64,000 nucleotides of DNA from Pullulanibacillus pueri (GCF_014639255.1 NZ_BMFV01000005.1:101554-165553); one strand, 5' to 3'. Shown: positions 43,257 to 52,626, counted from the stretch's first letter. A program made the numbers and translations. The notes: generated from the letters alone by a model not told the origin.

Positions 43257-44486
43257 ATGAACAAAGAAATCATTTCATTAAAAGAGGTCAAGACATTCCG
43301 TTCCCGTTCTGAAGAATTTTTTCCTATCGATTGGTATAAACAGATGCATAGGAATACACCTGTCCATTTTGATGAAGGGACGAATACCTGGCATGTTTTT
43401 AAGTACAATCATGTAAAAGAAGTGTTAACCAACTATGATGTTTTTTCAACTGAAGGCCCAAGAACAACGATTCCTGTAGGGGCCAATAACAAAGAAGGCA
43501 CACTCCCTGACCATGTGAATATCATGGTGGACCCCCCTATGCACCGGAAAAGACGCTCCTTGTTATCCGCAGCCTTTACGCCTCGAAGTTTAAAAGACTG
43601 GGAACCCCGTATTCAACACATTGCAACCCAACTCATTGACACTATTCCAGAAAATTCAACCGTTGATATTGTTCAAGCATTAGCAGCCCCTTTCCCCGGT
43701 ATGGTGATTGCCGAATTATTTGGTGTACCTATCCATGACCAGTCGCAATTTAAACATTGGGTAGATATTTTATTCCAACCTTTTGACAAGTCCAACCAGA
43801 AAGAAATCGAACGAGAAAAACAAAAGGCCGCTAAAGAGTATTACCAATATCTCTACCCTATTGTTGTGCAAAAACGTTTAAATCCCTCTGATGATATTAT
43901 TTCAGACTTAACCTCTGCAGAAGTTGACGGTGAAACCTTTACCGATGATGAAATTGTACGTGTATCCATGCTGCTTTTAGGCGCAGGTGTGGAAACGACT
44001 AGCCACGCACTCGCCAATACCTTTTATTCCCTACTTTACGATGACCCCTTTCTCTATGAAGAATTGCGTAATGATGTAGAGCTTATCCCTCAAGCTGTTG
44101 AAGAAATGCTCCGCTACCGTTTTCAAATCTCAAAAAGGGAGCGTACCGTAAAAAAAGACAATGACTTACTCGGCACTCCGCTAAAAAAGGGGGATGTGGT
44201 TGTTGCCTGGATGAGTGCCGCCAACATGGATGAAGAGGTATTCACCGATCCCTTCACTTTAAATATTCACCGTGCCAATAATAAAAAACATTTAACCTTT
44301 GGTAAAGGCCCACATTTTTGTCTAGGCGCCCCTTTGGCACGATTAGAATTAACACTGGCACTTAAAACATTTTTACAAAGGTTTTCTCGTATCGAAGCAG
44401 GAGCTACCTTTGATTTAGAAAAAAATTTAACCGATTCAGCCCCGGGTCAATCGTTAACGAGCCTTCCGCTAAAGGTGTATCGATAA
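43257..44486 (+). CDS. Cytochrome P450
   Basis: The 409-residue soluble P450 has the I-helix LLLGAGVETTSHAL (about residues 237-250), the K-helix EEMLR (ExxR), and the haem loop FGKGPHFCLG with ligand Cys355. It looks like the CYP107/CYP109 group of Bacillus. The substrate cannot be told. The ATG at 43257 is used. GGGAG lies about 11 bases upstream, and the alternative TTG at 43236 precedes the site. It is co-transcribed with the ferredoxin. Confidence 0.93.
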   Translation: MNKEIISLKEVKTFRSRSEEFFPIDWYKQMHRNTPVHFDEGTNTWHVFKYNHVKEVLTNYDVFSTEGPRTTIPVGANNKEGTLPDHVNIMVDPPMHRKRRSLLSAAFTPRSLKDWEPRIQHIATQLIDTIPENSTVDIVQALAAPFPGMVIAELFGVPIHDQSQFKHWVDILFQPFDKSNQKEIEREKQKAAKEYYQYLYPIVVQKRLNPSDDIISDLTSAEVDGETFTDDEIVRVSMLLLGAGVETTSHALANTFYSLLYDDPFLYEELRNDVELIPQAVEEMLRYRFQISKRERTVKKDNDLLGTPLKKGDVVVAWMSAANMDEEVFTDPFTLNIHRANNKKHLTFGKGPHFCLGAPLARLELTLALKTFLQRFSRIEAGATFDLEKNLTDSAPGQSLTSLPLKVYR

Positions 44487-44551
44487 AGTGAAGAAGAATA
44501 TGAAAGACCTCTAATTCTTTCAGAGCTATCTTTAGCCTTAAAGCTCCCTTA

Positions 44552-44588
44552 TGTGCTCCTATTCCCTTAGGTAGGAGCATATTTTTTC
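44552..44588 (+). terminator. Terminator of the ferredoxin-P450 operon
   Basis: TGCTCCTA (44554-44561) pairs with TAGGAGCA (44572-44579). TATTTTTTC follows. Confidence 0.85.
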
Positions 44589-45087
44589 TCCAAATTTCCC
44601 GTTTTACTCAAATAATGAACCCATTTTATACCTCAAACAATGTGAGGGATTTATGTCAGGCTATTTTTCTCTTTTTAGTCGAGTCACCGAACACTAAAAA
44701 AACCCCCACTACCGGCATAGTCCTAATCCGGGAAGAGCTTCACTTTAGGCTTCTTTCATTAGACTATACAAAAGGCTTGAAACGGGTATCGAAGAATCAA
44801 CCTATTGAGCGGTCCTCTTCAATAGACCTAAATCTTTCATTGGTATATTCTTATTTAAAATGGGTTCTGTTCTCTCTGTAATGAGCTTACCGTAACTCTG
44901 ATAAATGGGAGCAGAAAATAAGATTCTCGTCATACTTGCTAAATGACAAAAAGTAAACTCCACCCTCCCTTGCTATCACTCCACTTTTTCCATACATCAC
45001 CAATGGCGAAAAAGGCAAATCGAATACACCCATATTGCTTAGATTGTCCCCTCCTCAGATTGCTTAACCATTCCTCTAAATTTTTTA
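44589..45087. other. Gene-free stretch before the siderophore operon
   Basis: About 500 bases hold no convincing gene. Short frames on both strands (for example 44615-44881 plus) lack ribosome sites and protein-like composition. No repeat of the large family is present. Confidence 0.5.
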
Positions 45088-45146
45088 TTGACAAATAAAA
45101 GTAGCTATTATTATAATTCACTGTATAGATAATGATAATCATTATC
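45088..45146 (+). promoter_or_regulatory. Promoter with Fur box for the siderophore uptake operon
   Basis: TTGACA (45088-45093) and TATAAT (45112-45117) are 18 bases apart. GATAATGATAATCATTATC (45128-45146) matches the classic 19-bp Fur box at every palindromic position and lies at the expected transcription start. Iron-repressed expression is expected. Confidence 0.93.
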
Positions 45147-45209
45147 AATTAATCACTTGGTGCAAAAGCTACATGTCTGATTAATAAAATAATCAAAGGG
45201 GAAAAGAAC

Positions 45210-46130
45210 ATGTCCAAAAAGTTCCTACCACTGCTACTGTTGCTCATTCTTGTGCTTAGTGCTTGCAGCTCCCGATCGTCTGAGGATTCAAAATCCTCTA
45301 ATGTTGAAAATAAAGACAAAATGGTCACTTATCAATCAGAGAATGGCCCTGTTAAGGTCCCTGCCCATCCTAAAAGAGTGGTTATCCTTGATCTTTCTGC
45401 AGGTGAAGTCATGAAGTTAGGCGTTCCTATTGTCGGTGTTGATACATATGCCAAAAACAATCCAAATTACCAGCCTTATTTAAAGGGCGTTGAAGTCGTA
45501 TCCGCTGATGACCTTGAGAAAATTGCGGCCCTCAAGCCCGACTTAATTATTGGATATTCCAGCACAAAGAATCTCGACAGACTGAAAAAAATTGCACCGA
45601 CCGTCACTTATACTTATGGGAAGCTAGACTATCTACAGTTATTTGAGGAAATTGGAAAACTCGTGAACAAAGAAAAAGAAGCCAAAGATTGGGTAGCGAG
45701 TTACCACGAAAAAGCCCAAGCCCTCTCTAAAAAAATAAAGGCTAAGATCGGTGAAGACGCAACAGTTTCAGTTGTTGAGACTTCGGCAAAACAATTTTAT
45801 GTCTTTGGAGATAACTGGGGAAGAGGAACTGAAATCCTTTATCAAGAAATGCATTTAAATATGCCTCAAATGGTTAAAGACAAGGCCCTTAAACCTGGAT
45901 ACTATCAGATTTCACAAGAGGTTCTCCCTAAATACTTCGGAGATTACGTCATTTTAAGCGTTGAATCCGGTGCTGATACGTCATTTGAAAAAACGGACAC
46001 CTATAAAAATATTCCGGCTGTAAAAAATCATCATGTCTATAAAGTGAATACCTCTGCATTCAGCTTTAACGATCCCATTTCATTAGATTATCAACTTAAA
46101 GTCTTTCAAAAGGACTTTTTAGGCGAGTAA
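45210..46130 (+). CDS. Siderophore ABC transporter substrate-binding lipoprotein
   Basis: The 306-residue precursor has a lipoprotein signal ending LSAC (Cys19) and a class III periplasmic-binding fold: VPAHPKRVVILDLSAGEVMKLG, the domain linker helix, IAALKPDLIIGYSS and NIPAVKNHHVYKVN. It would capture an Fe(III)-siderophore outside the membrane. The likeness is to iron-citrate/hydroxamate binders such as YfmC. AAAGGGG precedes the ATG. Fur-controlled and first in the operon. Confidence 0.92.
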   Translation: MSKKFLPLLLLLILVLSACSSRSSEDSKSSNVENKDKMVTYQSENGPVKVPAHPKRVVILDLSAGEVMKLGVPIVGVDTYAKNNPNYQPYLKGVEVVSADDLEKIAALKPDLIIGYSSTKNLDRLKKIAPTVTYTYGKLDYLQLFEEIGKLVNKEKEAKDWVASYHEKAQALSKKIKAKIGEDATVSVVETSAKQFYVFGDNWGRGTEILYQEMHLNMPQMVKDKALKPGYYQISQEVLPKYFGDYVILSVESGADTSFEKTDTYKNIPAVKNHHVYKVNTSAFSFNDPISLDYQLKVFQKDFLGE

Positions 46131-46185
46131 GATTGACTCGGTCATCGTTTTGGAGATCACCTCATGAGAGTCACAAAGCATAGAA

Positions 46186-46220
46186 GGGGAATGCCTAATT
46201 ATAGGATTCCCCTCTCTTTT
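46186..46220 (+). terminator. Intra-operon terminator-like hairpin
   Basis: GGGGAAT (46186-46192) pairs with ATTCCCC (46206-46212), then TCTCTTTTTTT. It lies between the binding-protein and permease genes, so it may attenuate read-through and keep the binding protein in excess. Confidence 0.75.
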
Positions 46221-46244
46221 TTTAAGGATGTCGTGTAGGGAAGG

Positions 46245-47264
46245 ATGAGCAGCGCAATGAGCAAATCGAGACAACAGGTGCCTTTTACTTATAAATTAAT
46301 CATTGGCATTTTGGTTTTAATGGTGTGCTTTATTTTATCTATGTGCTTAGGGGCTGCCCTTATCAGTATGAAAGATATAGGGTTTGCCCTTTTTACCCAA
46401 CATAGGAGCGAGTCTATCGATATCATTCGGGAAATTCGCTTTCCACGCGAAATCGGTGCTATTCTTGTTGGCGCTGCATTATCAGTTGCCGGAGCGATCA
46501 TGCAGGGCTTAACAAGAAATCCACTTGCAGACCCTGGACTGCTCGGATTAACAGCTGGAGCCAATGCAGCACTCGCTTTATGTCTCGCCTTGATTCCCAA
46601 GGGTAATTATTTTGTTTTAACCATTGCTTGTTTTATTGGAGCAACTGTGGGAGTTCTGCTCGTTCTTGGCATCGGTGCTCTAAAAAGAGGCGGGTTTTCT
46701 CCTTTTCGAATTGTCCTTGCAGGAGCAGCCGTCTCCGCTTTTCTTGAAGCAATAGCCACAGGGATCGCCTTAACCTTTAAACTCTCAAAAGACGTTTCCA
46801 TGTGGACGGCAGGCGGTTTGATAGGAACCGCGTGGAACCAACTGGCTATCATTGCGCCCTTTATTCTCGTGGGGATCTTAGTGGCCCTGCTTTTTTCAAG
46901 GCAGCTTACGGTCTTAAGCTTAAATGAGGAGTTGGCTATTGGTCTGGGACAACATACAAGGCAAATAAAAGCCATTCTTTATGTTGTCATTGTCCTTCTA
47001 GCAGGGGCTTCAGTGGCACTTGTGGGTAATATGGCCTTTATCGGTCTCATGATTCCCCATATGGTTCGTCCCATCACTGGTACAGATTATCGCTATATCC
47101 TTCCTATATCTGCAATTTTTGGCGCCAGCTTTATGTCATTAGCAGATACATTGGGACGTACATTGTATGCCCCGTTTGAAACACCTGTCGCAGCCATTAT
47201 TGCCGTCATTGGGCTCCCCTTCTTTTTATTTGTTGTTCACAAAGGGGGTAAGGCATTTTCATGA
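46245..47264 (+). CDS. Iron-siderophore ABC transporter permease, FecCD family
   Basis: The 339-residue permease has about ten helices, RFPREIGAILVGAALSVAGAIMQGLTRNPLADPGLLG (conserved FecCD core, about residues 65-101), and the ATPase-coupling EELAIGLGQH (about residues 227-236). It forms a heterodimer with the next gene. The start is the ATG at 46245, with an alternative ATG 12 bases later. The ribosome site GGGAAGG does not decide between them. Confidence 0.92.
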   Translation: MSSAMSKSRQQVPFTYKLIIGILVLMVCFILSMCLGAALISMKDIGFALFTQHRSESIDIIREIRFPREIGAILVGAALSVAGAIMQGLTRNPLADPGLLGLTAGANAALALCLALIPKGNYFVLTIACFIGATVGVLLVLGIGALKRGGFSPFRIVLAGAAVSAFLEAIATGIALTFKLSKDVSMWTAGGLIGTAWNQLAIIAPFILVGILVALLFSRQLTVLSLNEELAIGLGQHTRQIKAILYVVIVLLAGASVALVGNMAFIGLMIPHMVRPITGTDYRYILPISAIFGASFMSLADTLGRTLYAPFETPVAAIIAVIGLPFFLFVVHKGGKAFS

Positions 47265-48271
47265 TACACTCATCGATTTTGAGGAGACAAAAAATCATTA
47301 TCGCTATTTTATGTGCCTTGATCCTTTTAACCTTCATCTGGGGGACAGGAATCGGCAGTGCCGCTATTCCCTATGATCAAGTTATTTCTGCTTTGTTGGG
47401 CCACGGGGATTCTCAAGTGAATTTTATATTATTTGATGTTCGCCTGCCACGTATCCTGATCACCCTTTTTGCGGGGATGGCCTTAGCTGTTTCTGGCGCT
47501 GTCTTACAAGGCATTACCAAGAATGACTTAGCGGATCCTGGAATTATCGGCATTAACTCAGGAGCTGGCGTCGCCATTGCTATTTTCTATTTATTTTTTC
47601 CAATTGATCAAGCGACTTTTTCTTACATGATGCCTGTCGTTGCGTTTGTTGGTGCCTTTCTCACAGCTGTACTCATTTACATCTTTTCAATCAATAAAAA
47701 AAGAGGCATGGAGCCTGTCAAGCTCGTCCTTGTTGGCGTTGGCTTTTCCATGGCATTATCAGGGCTGATGATCGTCATCACATCATCTACTGATAAACAA
47801 AAGGTAGATTTCATTGCTCAGTGGTTATCAGGAAATATATGGGGGACGAGTTGGCCCTTCGTCTGGGCCATTCTCCCATGGCTCATCATTCTCATTCCAT
47901 TTACCCTATACAAGGCGAACCGTTTAAATCTCCTTGGAGTAAGTGAACCCCTCGGCATTGGTATTGGCCTCTCGATTGAAAGAGAACGGTTGATCTTACT
48001 TTTCACGGCTGTAGCACTGGCTTCTGCTGCGGTTTCGATTACTGGGGGTATCGCCTTCGTTGGGCTGATTGCCCCTCATCTGGCCAAATCATTAATCGGT
48101 CCCCGTCATCAGCTTTTTATGCCTATTGCAATATTGATCGGGGGATGGCTGCTCATGATGGCTGATTTAATTGGCCATCATCTCATCCGTTCCGCTGAAT
48201 TTCCCGCCGGCGTCATGATTGCACTTATTGGTGCCCCTTATTTCATCTACTTGTTATTGAAGAAAGTATGA
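47261..48271 (+). CDS. Iron-siderophore ABC transporter permease, FecCD family
   Basis: The 336-residue second permease has RLPRILITLFAGMALAVSGAVLQGITKNDLADPGIIG and SEPLGIGIGL. The start overlaps the previous stop by four bases (ATGA), showing translational coupling. No ATPase gene follows; a terminator comes next. The transporter must borrow an ATP-binding subunit coded elsewhere, as FeuABC does with YusV in B. subtilis. Confidence 0.92.
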   Translation: MIHSSILRRQKIIIAILCALILLTFIWGTGIGSAAIPYDQVISALLGHGDSQVNFILFDVRLPRILITLFAGMALAVSGAVLQGITKNDLADPGIIGINSGAGVAIAIFYLFFPIDQATFSYMMPVVAFVGAFLTAVLIYIFSINKKRGMEPVKLVLVGVGFSMALSGLMIVITSSTDKQKVDFIAQWLSGNIWGTSWPFVWAILPWLIILIPFTLYKANRLNLLGVSEPLGIGIGLSIERERLILLFTAVALASAAVSITGGIAFVGLIAPHLAKSLIGPRHQLFMPIAILIGGWLLMMADLIGHHLIRSAEFPAGVMIALIGAPYFIYLLLKKV

Positions 48272-48289
48272 CGTTCTTAACCACATAAG

Positions 48290-48342
48290 AGCCCCCCTTA
48301 CCGAGAAACGGATCATCCTCGGCGACGGGGAGCTTTTTTATT
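48290..48342 (+). terminator. Terminator of the siderophore operon
   Basis: AGCCCCCC with GGGGAGCT, enclosing CCGAG/CTCGG, is followed by a TTTTTT run ending near 48340. Confidence 0.8.
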
Positions 48343-48539
48343 CATCCTCTATAGGATCACAAGCCGTATTATTTATATCTGGGTTGGCTAAAGTCTCGTT
48401 GTAATGATCAATCTTATAATCTATAATTCTTTGTGTTTCTAGTAATCACGCTATTTGCTTCTAAATGTTATGCTCTTGCTCCTGTAAAATGGCTATGCGC
48501 TGGGGAATTGAACTTGCACTCTGCTTGGCCCACGTTATA
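48343..48539. other. Short gap with nothing recognised
   Basis: About 200 bases lie between two terminators. No open frame, promoter or repeat is evident. Confidence 0.4.
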
Positions 48540-48577
48540 AGAAAAACCGGCCAGATAATGTTCTATCCGACCGGTTA
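48540..48577 (-). terminator. Terminator of the amidase gene
   Basis: AACCGG-CCA-GAT (48545-48556) pairs with ATC-CGA-CCGGTT. The minus-strand tail reads CCGGTTTTTCTT. Confidence 0.82.
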
Positions 48578-48634
48578 AACGTATAAGCATCTCTTGTGCT
48601 CTGTGAGCAAGAGTGTCCTATTCTTCTATTTCTT

Positions 48635-49771
48635 CTATTTTCCAAAGTAATTCATTAAACCCTGTGTCACTGCGTTAGCAACATTACTTCTATATTGTGC
48701 TGTTTGAATCAAAGCAAGGTCATTGGGATTGGAGATAAAGCCCAATTCCATAAGAATCGCTTTTTCAGGGTTATTCCTCAGTACATAATAATCTCCAAAC
48801 CTGACGCCATCACTCGGAAGACCGGTTTGTTGTGCTAATTCTTGCTGAATATCTTGGGCCAAGCCTTGACTAGAATCATCATAATAATAGGTTGTTATCC
48901 CACTCGTGCTTAAGATGGGAGAAGCATTATAATGAATGCTCACAAAAGCGTCCGCAGGATATGAACCACTCACACTCACTCTATTTGCGAGTGTGACATA
49001 GCTGTCGTCCGACCTTGTCATGACTACTGTTGCCCCTGCTTCCCGCAATTGTTCTGCCACTGCTTGTGCCATCTGTATGGTCAATGTCTTTTCATACAGA
49101 CCATTATAAGCCGTTGCCCCCGGGTCAAATCCACCATGTCCAGCATCAAGAACAATGCTATATCCCTTTAAGGATTGTTGACCAGTAGGCTGGTTATTGG
49201 CAGACGAACTGACAAGCCAGCCTGCGATCCATCCTGTACCGCCTCCATTCAGGCGAACCTGGACCCACTGCCCCTGTTGATTGACAATTGAAAAGACATC
49301 TCCGCTATTGGCAAAGCCGCGGATGGCGTAATTCACTCCGGGACCCTTACGAATACGGACACCACTCGCATTGACCGTCACCTTTTGATCGGATTGAACA
49401 TTTTGAGTTGGTGACTCTGTAGCCGTTTTATTCGTGGGATACAAAAATTGTGAAGCAACCCAACCCGTTTGACCGTTATAATCAATTTTGGCCCATCCAA
49501 ACCGTTTTTCAGAGACAGTTACTACTGTATTTCTCTTGATGTAACCTATCGCATTGGATTGAATGTCTGGCTGGCTCCGTACGATTAATGTTGAAGCCCC
49601 TACACCGTATGTACTTTCCTCAGCAGAAACAGACAATGGGAAACTACTTAGAATAAGTATTAACACCATTGAAAGGACGAATAAATAAAGTCCTTTGCCC
49701 CGCTTCTGCTCTTTTAATAGTCTTATAGACAAATTCCTCATAGCTTGTACACCCACACTCCTCTTTTTCAT
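48635..49771 (-). CDS. N-acetylmuramoyl-L-alanine amidase (Amidase_3) with two SH3b domains
   Basis: The 378-residue secreted autolysin has a signal peptide with a long hydrophobic core (LYLFVLSMVLILILSSFPLS) and cleavage near VSA. Two SH3b wall-binding domains follow (about residues 55-115 and 130-190). The zinc amidase domain has VLDAGHGGFDPGA, SIHYNAS and the catalytic Glu in LMELGFISNP. It cleaves the MurNAc-L-Ala bond. The start is uncertain: ATG 49771 or ATG 49741. Neither has a well-spaced ribosome site. Confidence 0.9.
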   Translation of the reverse strand: MKKRSVGVQAMRNLSIRLLKEQKRGKGLYLFVLSMVLILILSSFPLSVSAEESTYGVGASTLIVRSQPDIQSNAIGYIKRNTVVTVSEKRFGWAKIDYNGQTGWVASQFLYPTNKTATESPTQNVQSDQKVTVNASGVRIRKGPGVNYAIRGFANSGDVFSIVNQQGQWVQVRLNGGGTGWIAGWLVSSSANNQPTGQQSLKGYSIVLDAGHGGFDPGATAYNGLYEKTLTIQMAQAVAEQLREAGATVVMTRSDDSYVTLANRVSVSGSYPADAFVSIHYNASPILSTSGITTYYYDDSSQGLAQDIQQELAQQTGLPSDGVRFGDYYVLRNNPEKAILMELGFISNPNDLALIQTAQYRSNVANAVTQGLMNYFGK

Positions 49772-50059
49772 AGATTTTAATGATATCCCACTTAGTTAAC
49801 TGTAACTTCATTATTATGAAGTCTTTTCTGATCAAAAGAATTCAATGAATGGACACTATTAAAATAGCACTTAAAAAGATTATCGACCAATCCCGACAAA
49901 TTTCAATAGTCTGTTTGTCCTAATTTTTTTAGTGGAAGGACACTACCTCACAAGCAAATATTTTCGACTCATTTATTGACCCTGTATTGGCTTATTAACT
50001 TCGAGAGGTCATAGCTTAGACGGTGATATTATCCTGGATACATCGAGGGCTTTGCTGCA
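49772..50059. other. Intergenic region, amidase / SASP-like gene
   Basis: No gene is supported. It contains the amidase promoter region on the minus strand and, at its right end, TGGATA (50035-50040) upstream of a CATAATA. Confidence 0.35.
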
Positions 50060-50066
50060 CATAATA
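50035..50066 (+). promoter_or_regulatory. Possible sigma-G-like promoter
   Basis: CATAATA (50060-50066) fits the sigma-G/F -10 pattern CATWMTA. TGGATA lies 19 bases before it, an imperfect -35 with slightly long spacing. It lies 37 bases before the SASP-like gene. Confidence 0.35.
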
Positions 50067-50102
50067 AGAAAGAAAGTTAAACCATATTGAAGGAGGGCTT
50101 GT

Positions 50103-50261
50103 ATGCAGAAGGATAAAAAGACTCAAGAAAATATGGGGTCCGCTAAGAAACCAGGATTCGCTGGGACAGATGCCCAAAAAGTAAAACAACAAATTCAAAA
50201 GGATGTCAGTGAAGGTCAAGGTGATATGACTTCCCGAGAAGCCGGAGCCATGCGAGATTAA
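50103..50261 (+). CDS. Short SASP-like (gamma-type-like) spore protein
   Basis: The 52-residue hydrophilic protein begins MQKDKKTQENMGSAKKPGFA, continues GTDAQKVKQQIQKDVSEG and ends REAGAMRD. The FAGTDAQKVKQQ core resembles the FATETNAQQVKQQ repeats of gamma-type small acid-soluble spore proteins, which serve as amino acid stores on germination. AAGGAGGG is 6 bases before the ATG. The gene is shorter than usual cut-offs and is easy to miss. The family call is by resemblance only. Confidence 0.6.
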   Translation: MQKDKKTQENMGSAKKPGFAGTDAQKVKQQIQKDVSEGQGDMTSREAGAMRD

Positions 50262-50517
50262 ACACCACCCTTGAGTGTTTGCTCTGCTTCACTATTTGTT
50301 ACTAAGGAAAAGAAGCCGACTCAAAAATCCTGAAAATGGATGACTGAGATGGCTTCATTCTTAAATCTAAAAACCTGAATCTAAAAAGCGCCTACAGCAC
50401 TAAGGCTTGATTTCTATAGGTAGCTATTCTATTTTTAAGTCACAGCAAAACATCCTTGTGAGTCTTTGATTCCTATTCTTTGGCAGAGAATCTAATGCTC
50501 TTACTAAGATATAGGAC

Positions 50518-51315
50518 TTAAAAAATAGTCGGTACCATCCCGCCATCCATGCGGATTGGAGAGCCTTTAAATGCAGAGGCGTAAGGACTACACAGAAACG
50601 CGGCAAGTCGCCCTATTTCACTCGGCCGAATAAAACGCTGGATTTCAGATTGCGGGAGATTTTTAGCCATGAAGTCTTTTTCCTTTTCCGAGAAGGTTCG
50701 CTCATCACTAGAATAGATCCCTTCTATAATCTGTTGCACATTTTCAGAGAGTGTTGGTCCTGGCATAATTGTATTAACTGTGACCTCTGTTCCTCTCGTT
50801 AATTGAGATAAGCTTTTTGACAAGGAGAGTAGCATTGATTTTGTCATACAGTACTGAGGCATTTGCCCCGATGGCATCACGGCTTCCTCACTGGCAATAA
50901 AAAGAATGCGCCCCTCATTGCGTCCCAGCATTTTAGGCAGATAAAATTTAGAGAGTCCATTGGCCGCCAGAACATTGGTACGGAAATAGTTTTCCCATAC
51001 CTCATCATCAACGTCCTCATATTGCATGATGTCATAAATCCCCATGTTGTTAACAAGGATATCAATATGAGGATGCTTTTCAAATAAGGCTTCTCGTTGT
51101 TTGCTGTCTACAAGGTCAGCGGTCGCTTTTTGAGGCAGCGTTGCTGGAAATTTCGCTTGAATCTCATTAACTGTTCGTTCTACTCCTTCATCCTTCCGGC
51201 CATTAATGAGGACGTTGACGCCTTCCCTTGCTAGTTCAATGGCAATGGCCTTACCTATGCCTTTCGTCGATCCCGTCACTAGTGCTGTTTTATTCTTTAA
51301 CCCCATCTCCATCAT
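50518..51315 (-). CDS. SDR family NAD(P)-dependent oxidoreductase
   Basis: The 265-residue Rossmann enzyme has VTGSTKGIGKAIAIE (about residues 14-28), NNMGIY, the Ser in FIASEEA and catalytic YCMTK (Tyr/Lys, about 161-165), and ends RMDGG. The reaction resembles 3-oxoacyl-ACP reductase or other alcohol dehydrogenations. The substrate is unknown. AAGGGGAG is 4 bases before the ATG. It lies 22 bases after the AraC-type regulator on the same strand, so the two probably form an operon. Confidence 0.87.
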   Translation of the reverse strand: MMEMGLKNKTALVTGSTKGIGKAIAIELAREGVNVLINGRKDEGVERTVNEIQAKFPATLPQKATADLVDSKQREALFEKHPHIDILVNNMGIYDIMQYEDVDDEVWENYFRTNVLAANGLSKFYLPKMLGRNEGRILFIASEEAVMPSGQMPQYCMTKSMLLSLSKSLSQLTRGTEVTVNTIMPGPTLSENVQQIIEGIYSSDERTFSEKEKDFMAKNLPQSEIQRFIRPSEIGRLAAFLCSPYASAFKGSPIRMDGGMVPTIF

Positions 51316-51337
51316 CGTTCTCCCCTTTAATTCTATT

Positions 51338-52360
51338 CTATTTTTCTAAATGTCTTGAGTCGCTGTCCCATTGTTTAGTGCGATAATGTGCCGGTGTATC
51401 CCCTTCCCAATGGCGGAAAGCCCGATAGAATGAACTCTGATCTTCATAACCAACGAGGAATGCCACTTCTTTAATATCAAGTGAGGAATCTCTCAAATAC
51501 TCGCGCGCTTGTTCATGTCGAGTATGTATCAGCAAATCCTTGAAGTTTGTACCCTCGTCAGTGAGTCGACGCTGGAGAGTACGATCACTTACCCCTAACT
51601 CTCTTGCCACCATTTGAATGCTGGGACGTCCTCCAGTGAGGCTTTGTTTCACGATCCATTTGACCTTCTCAGACAATGAATATTTGCCCCTCTGATCATC
51701 CAATGATTGGTCTAATATAGGCGTAAGAACTTCCAGTAGCTCTGAGTTATATGAGACAAAAGGACGGTCCAAATCGCTTCGATCTAATGTCAACCGATTA
51801 CATCCTGCATCCCTCTGAATAGGACAGCCAAAATAGGCTTCTAATGCTTGTACATCGCCCATTGGTTGTGAAAATTCCACGGACCTCGCCTTTAAGAACT
51901 TCCCCGTCCCCCGGCGACCTAGTTCTAAGAGAAATGCCAATGTAATGCCCACTAGCATGGCCGGACCTGCTTCCTCAGTATCGAGCCATCTCAGCTCAAT
52001 CGTACAGCGCTCACCTTCCTCACTTATATGTAAGCATTCGGGAGGACATCGTTGTTTGTACCGAGCCATCCGATTTAGTGCGTCCCTGTAATGACGGGCA
52101 TGATAAGTCGTGAGAACCGTGGGCGGGTACTGGGAAGGCTCAAAGACGGTCACCATCTTGATGATGCCTTGAGCAATGTCACCAATGAGGTCTGAATACG
52201 CCTGCCATATCGCAAAATATTGTGCAGTGGTGACAAAGGGTTCATTGATTAGGGTGAGTGGTAACTGAGCTTGTCGAACCACCTCATGGGGAGCTATTCC
52301 CATTTGACGTAACCCTCCCCAAAATCCTTCGGGAACTCTAATATGTAGATGCGAAGTCAT
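51338..52360 (-). CDS. AraC family transcriptional regulator (arabinose-binding-like N-terminal domain)
   Basis: The 340-residue protein has an N-terminal sensing domain of the OruR/ArgR-like type (MGIAPHEVVRQAQLP, then YDLIGD-like region) and a C-terminal AraC helix-turn-helix pair. The pair consists of SIQMVARELGVSDRTLQRRL and the second helix IKEVAFLVGYEDQSSFYRAF, ending GDTPAHYR. AAAGGAGG precedes the ATG. It likely controls the SDR gene downstream. Confidence 0.88.
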   Translation of the reverse strand: MTSHLHIRVPEGFWGGLRQMGIAPHEVVRQAQLPLTLINEPFVTTAQYFAIWQAYSDLIGDIAQGIIKMVTVFEPSQYPPTVLTTYHARHYRDALNRMARYKQRCPPECLHISEEGERCTIELRWLDTEEAGPAMLVGITLAFLLELGRRGTGKFLKARSVEFSQPMGDVQALEAYFGCPIQRDAGCNRLTLDRSDLDRPFVSYNSELLEVLTPILDQSLDDQRGKYSLSEKVKWIVKQSLTGGRPSIQMVARELGVSDRTLQRRLTDEGTNFKDLLIHTRHEQAREYLRDSSLDIKEVAFLVGYEDQSSFYRAFRHWEGDTPAHYRTKQWDSDSRHLEK

Positions 52361-52517
52361 CCTTTTGAACCTCCTTTATCTCTCTATTAAATTCATTCAT
52401 CGGGTATATTTTAGATAGGGACATTGATTACATTACCTATTCAAAGTCACACTGTAACTAGCAAACAACGACACTTTATTTGCCGATGGCGCCAAAAAAG
52501 GGGCCATGAATAAACAA

Positions 52518-52540
52518 AGCTGCCATTCGTTCAGGCAGCT
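52518..52540 (-). terminator. Terminator after ydeI
   Basis: AGCTGCC (52518-52524) pairs with GGCAGCT (52534-52540). The minus-strand tail is TTTGTTTATT. Confidence 0.65.
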
Positions 52541-52626
52541 CACTTTAGTTCACGTATCGTATCATATCACAAGACATTTTCATCAAACACTCTTTTCACT
52601 AAGGGAGGTCACTTATCGTTAATTCC

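Noticed and set aside
44615..44881. 88-codon plus-strand frame before the siderophore operon
   Set aside because: There is no ribosome site, the composition does not look like a protein, and it follows a terminator without a visible promoter.
49644..49835. 63-codon minus-strand frame overlapping the amidase signal peptide
   Set aside because: It is a shadow in another frame of the amidase N-terminus, with no ribosome site.
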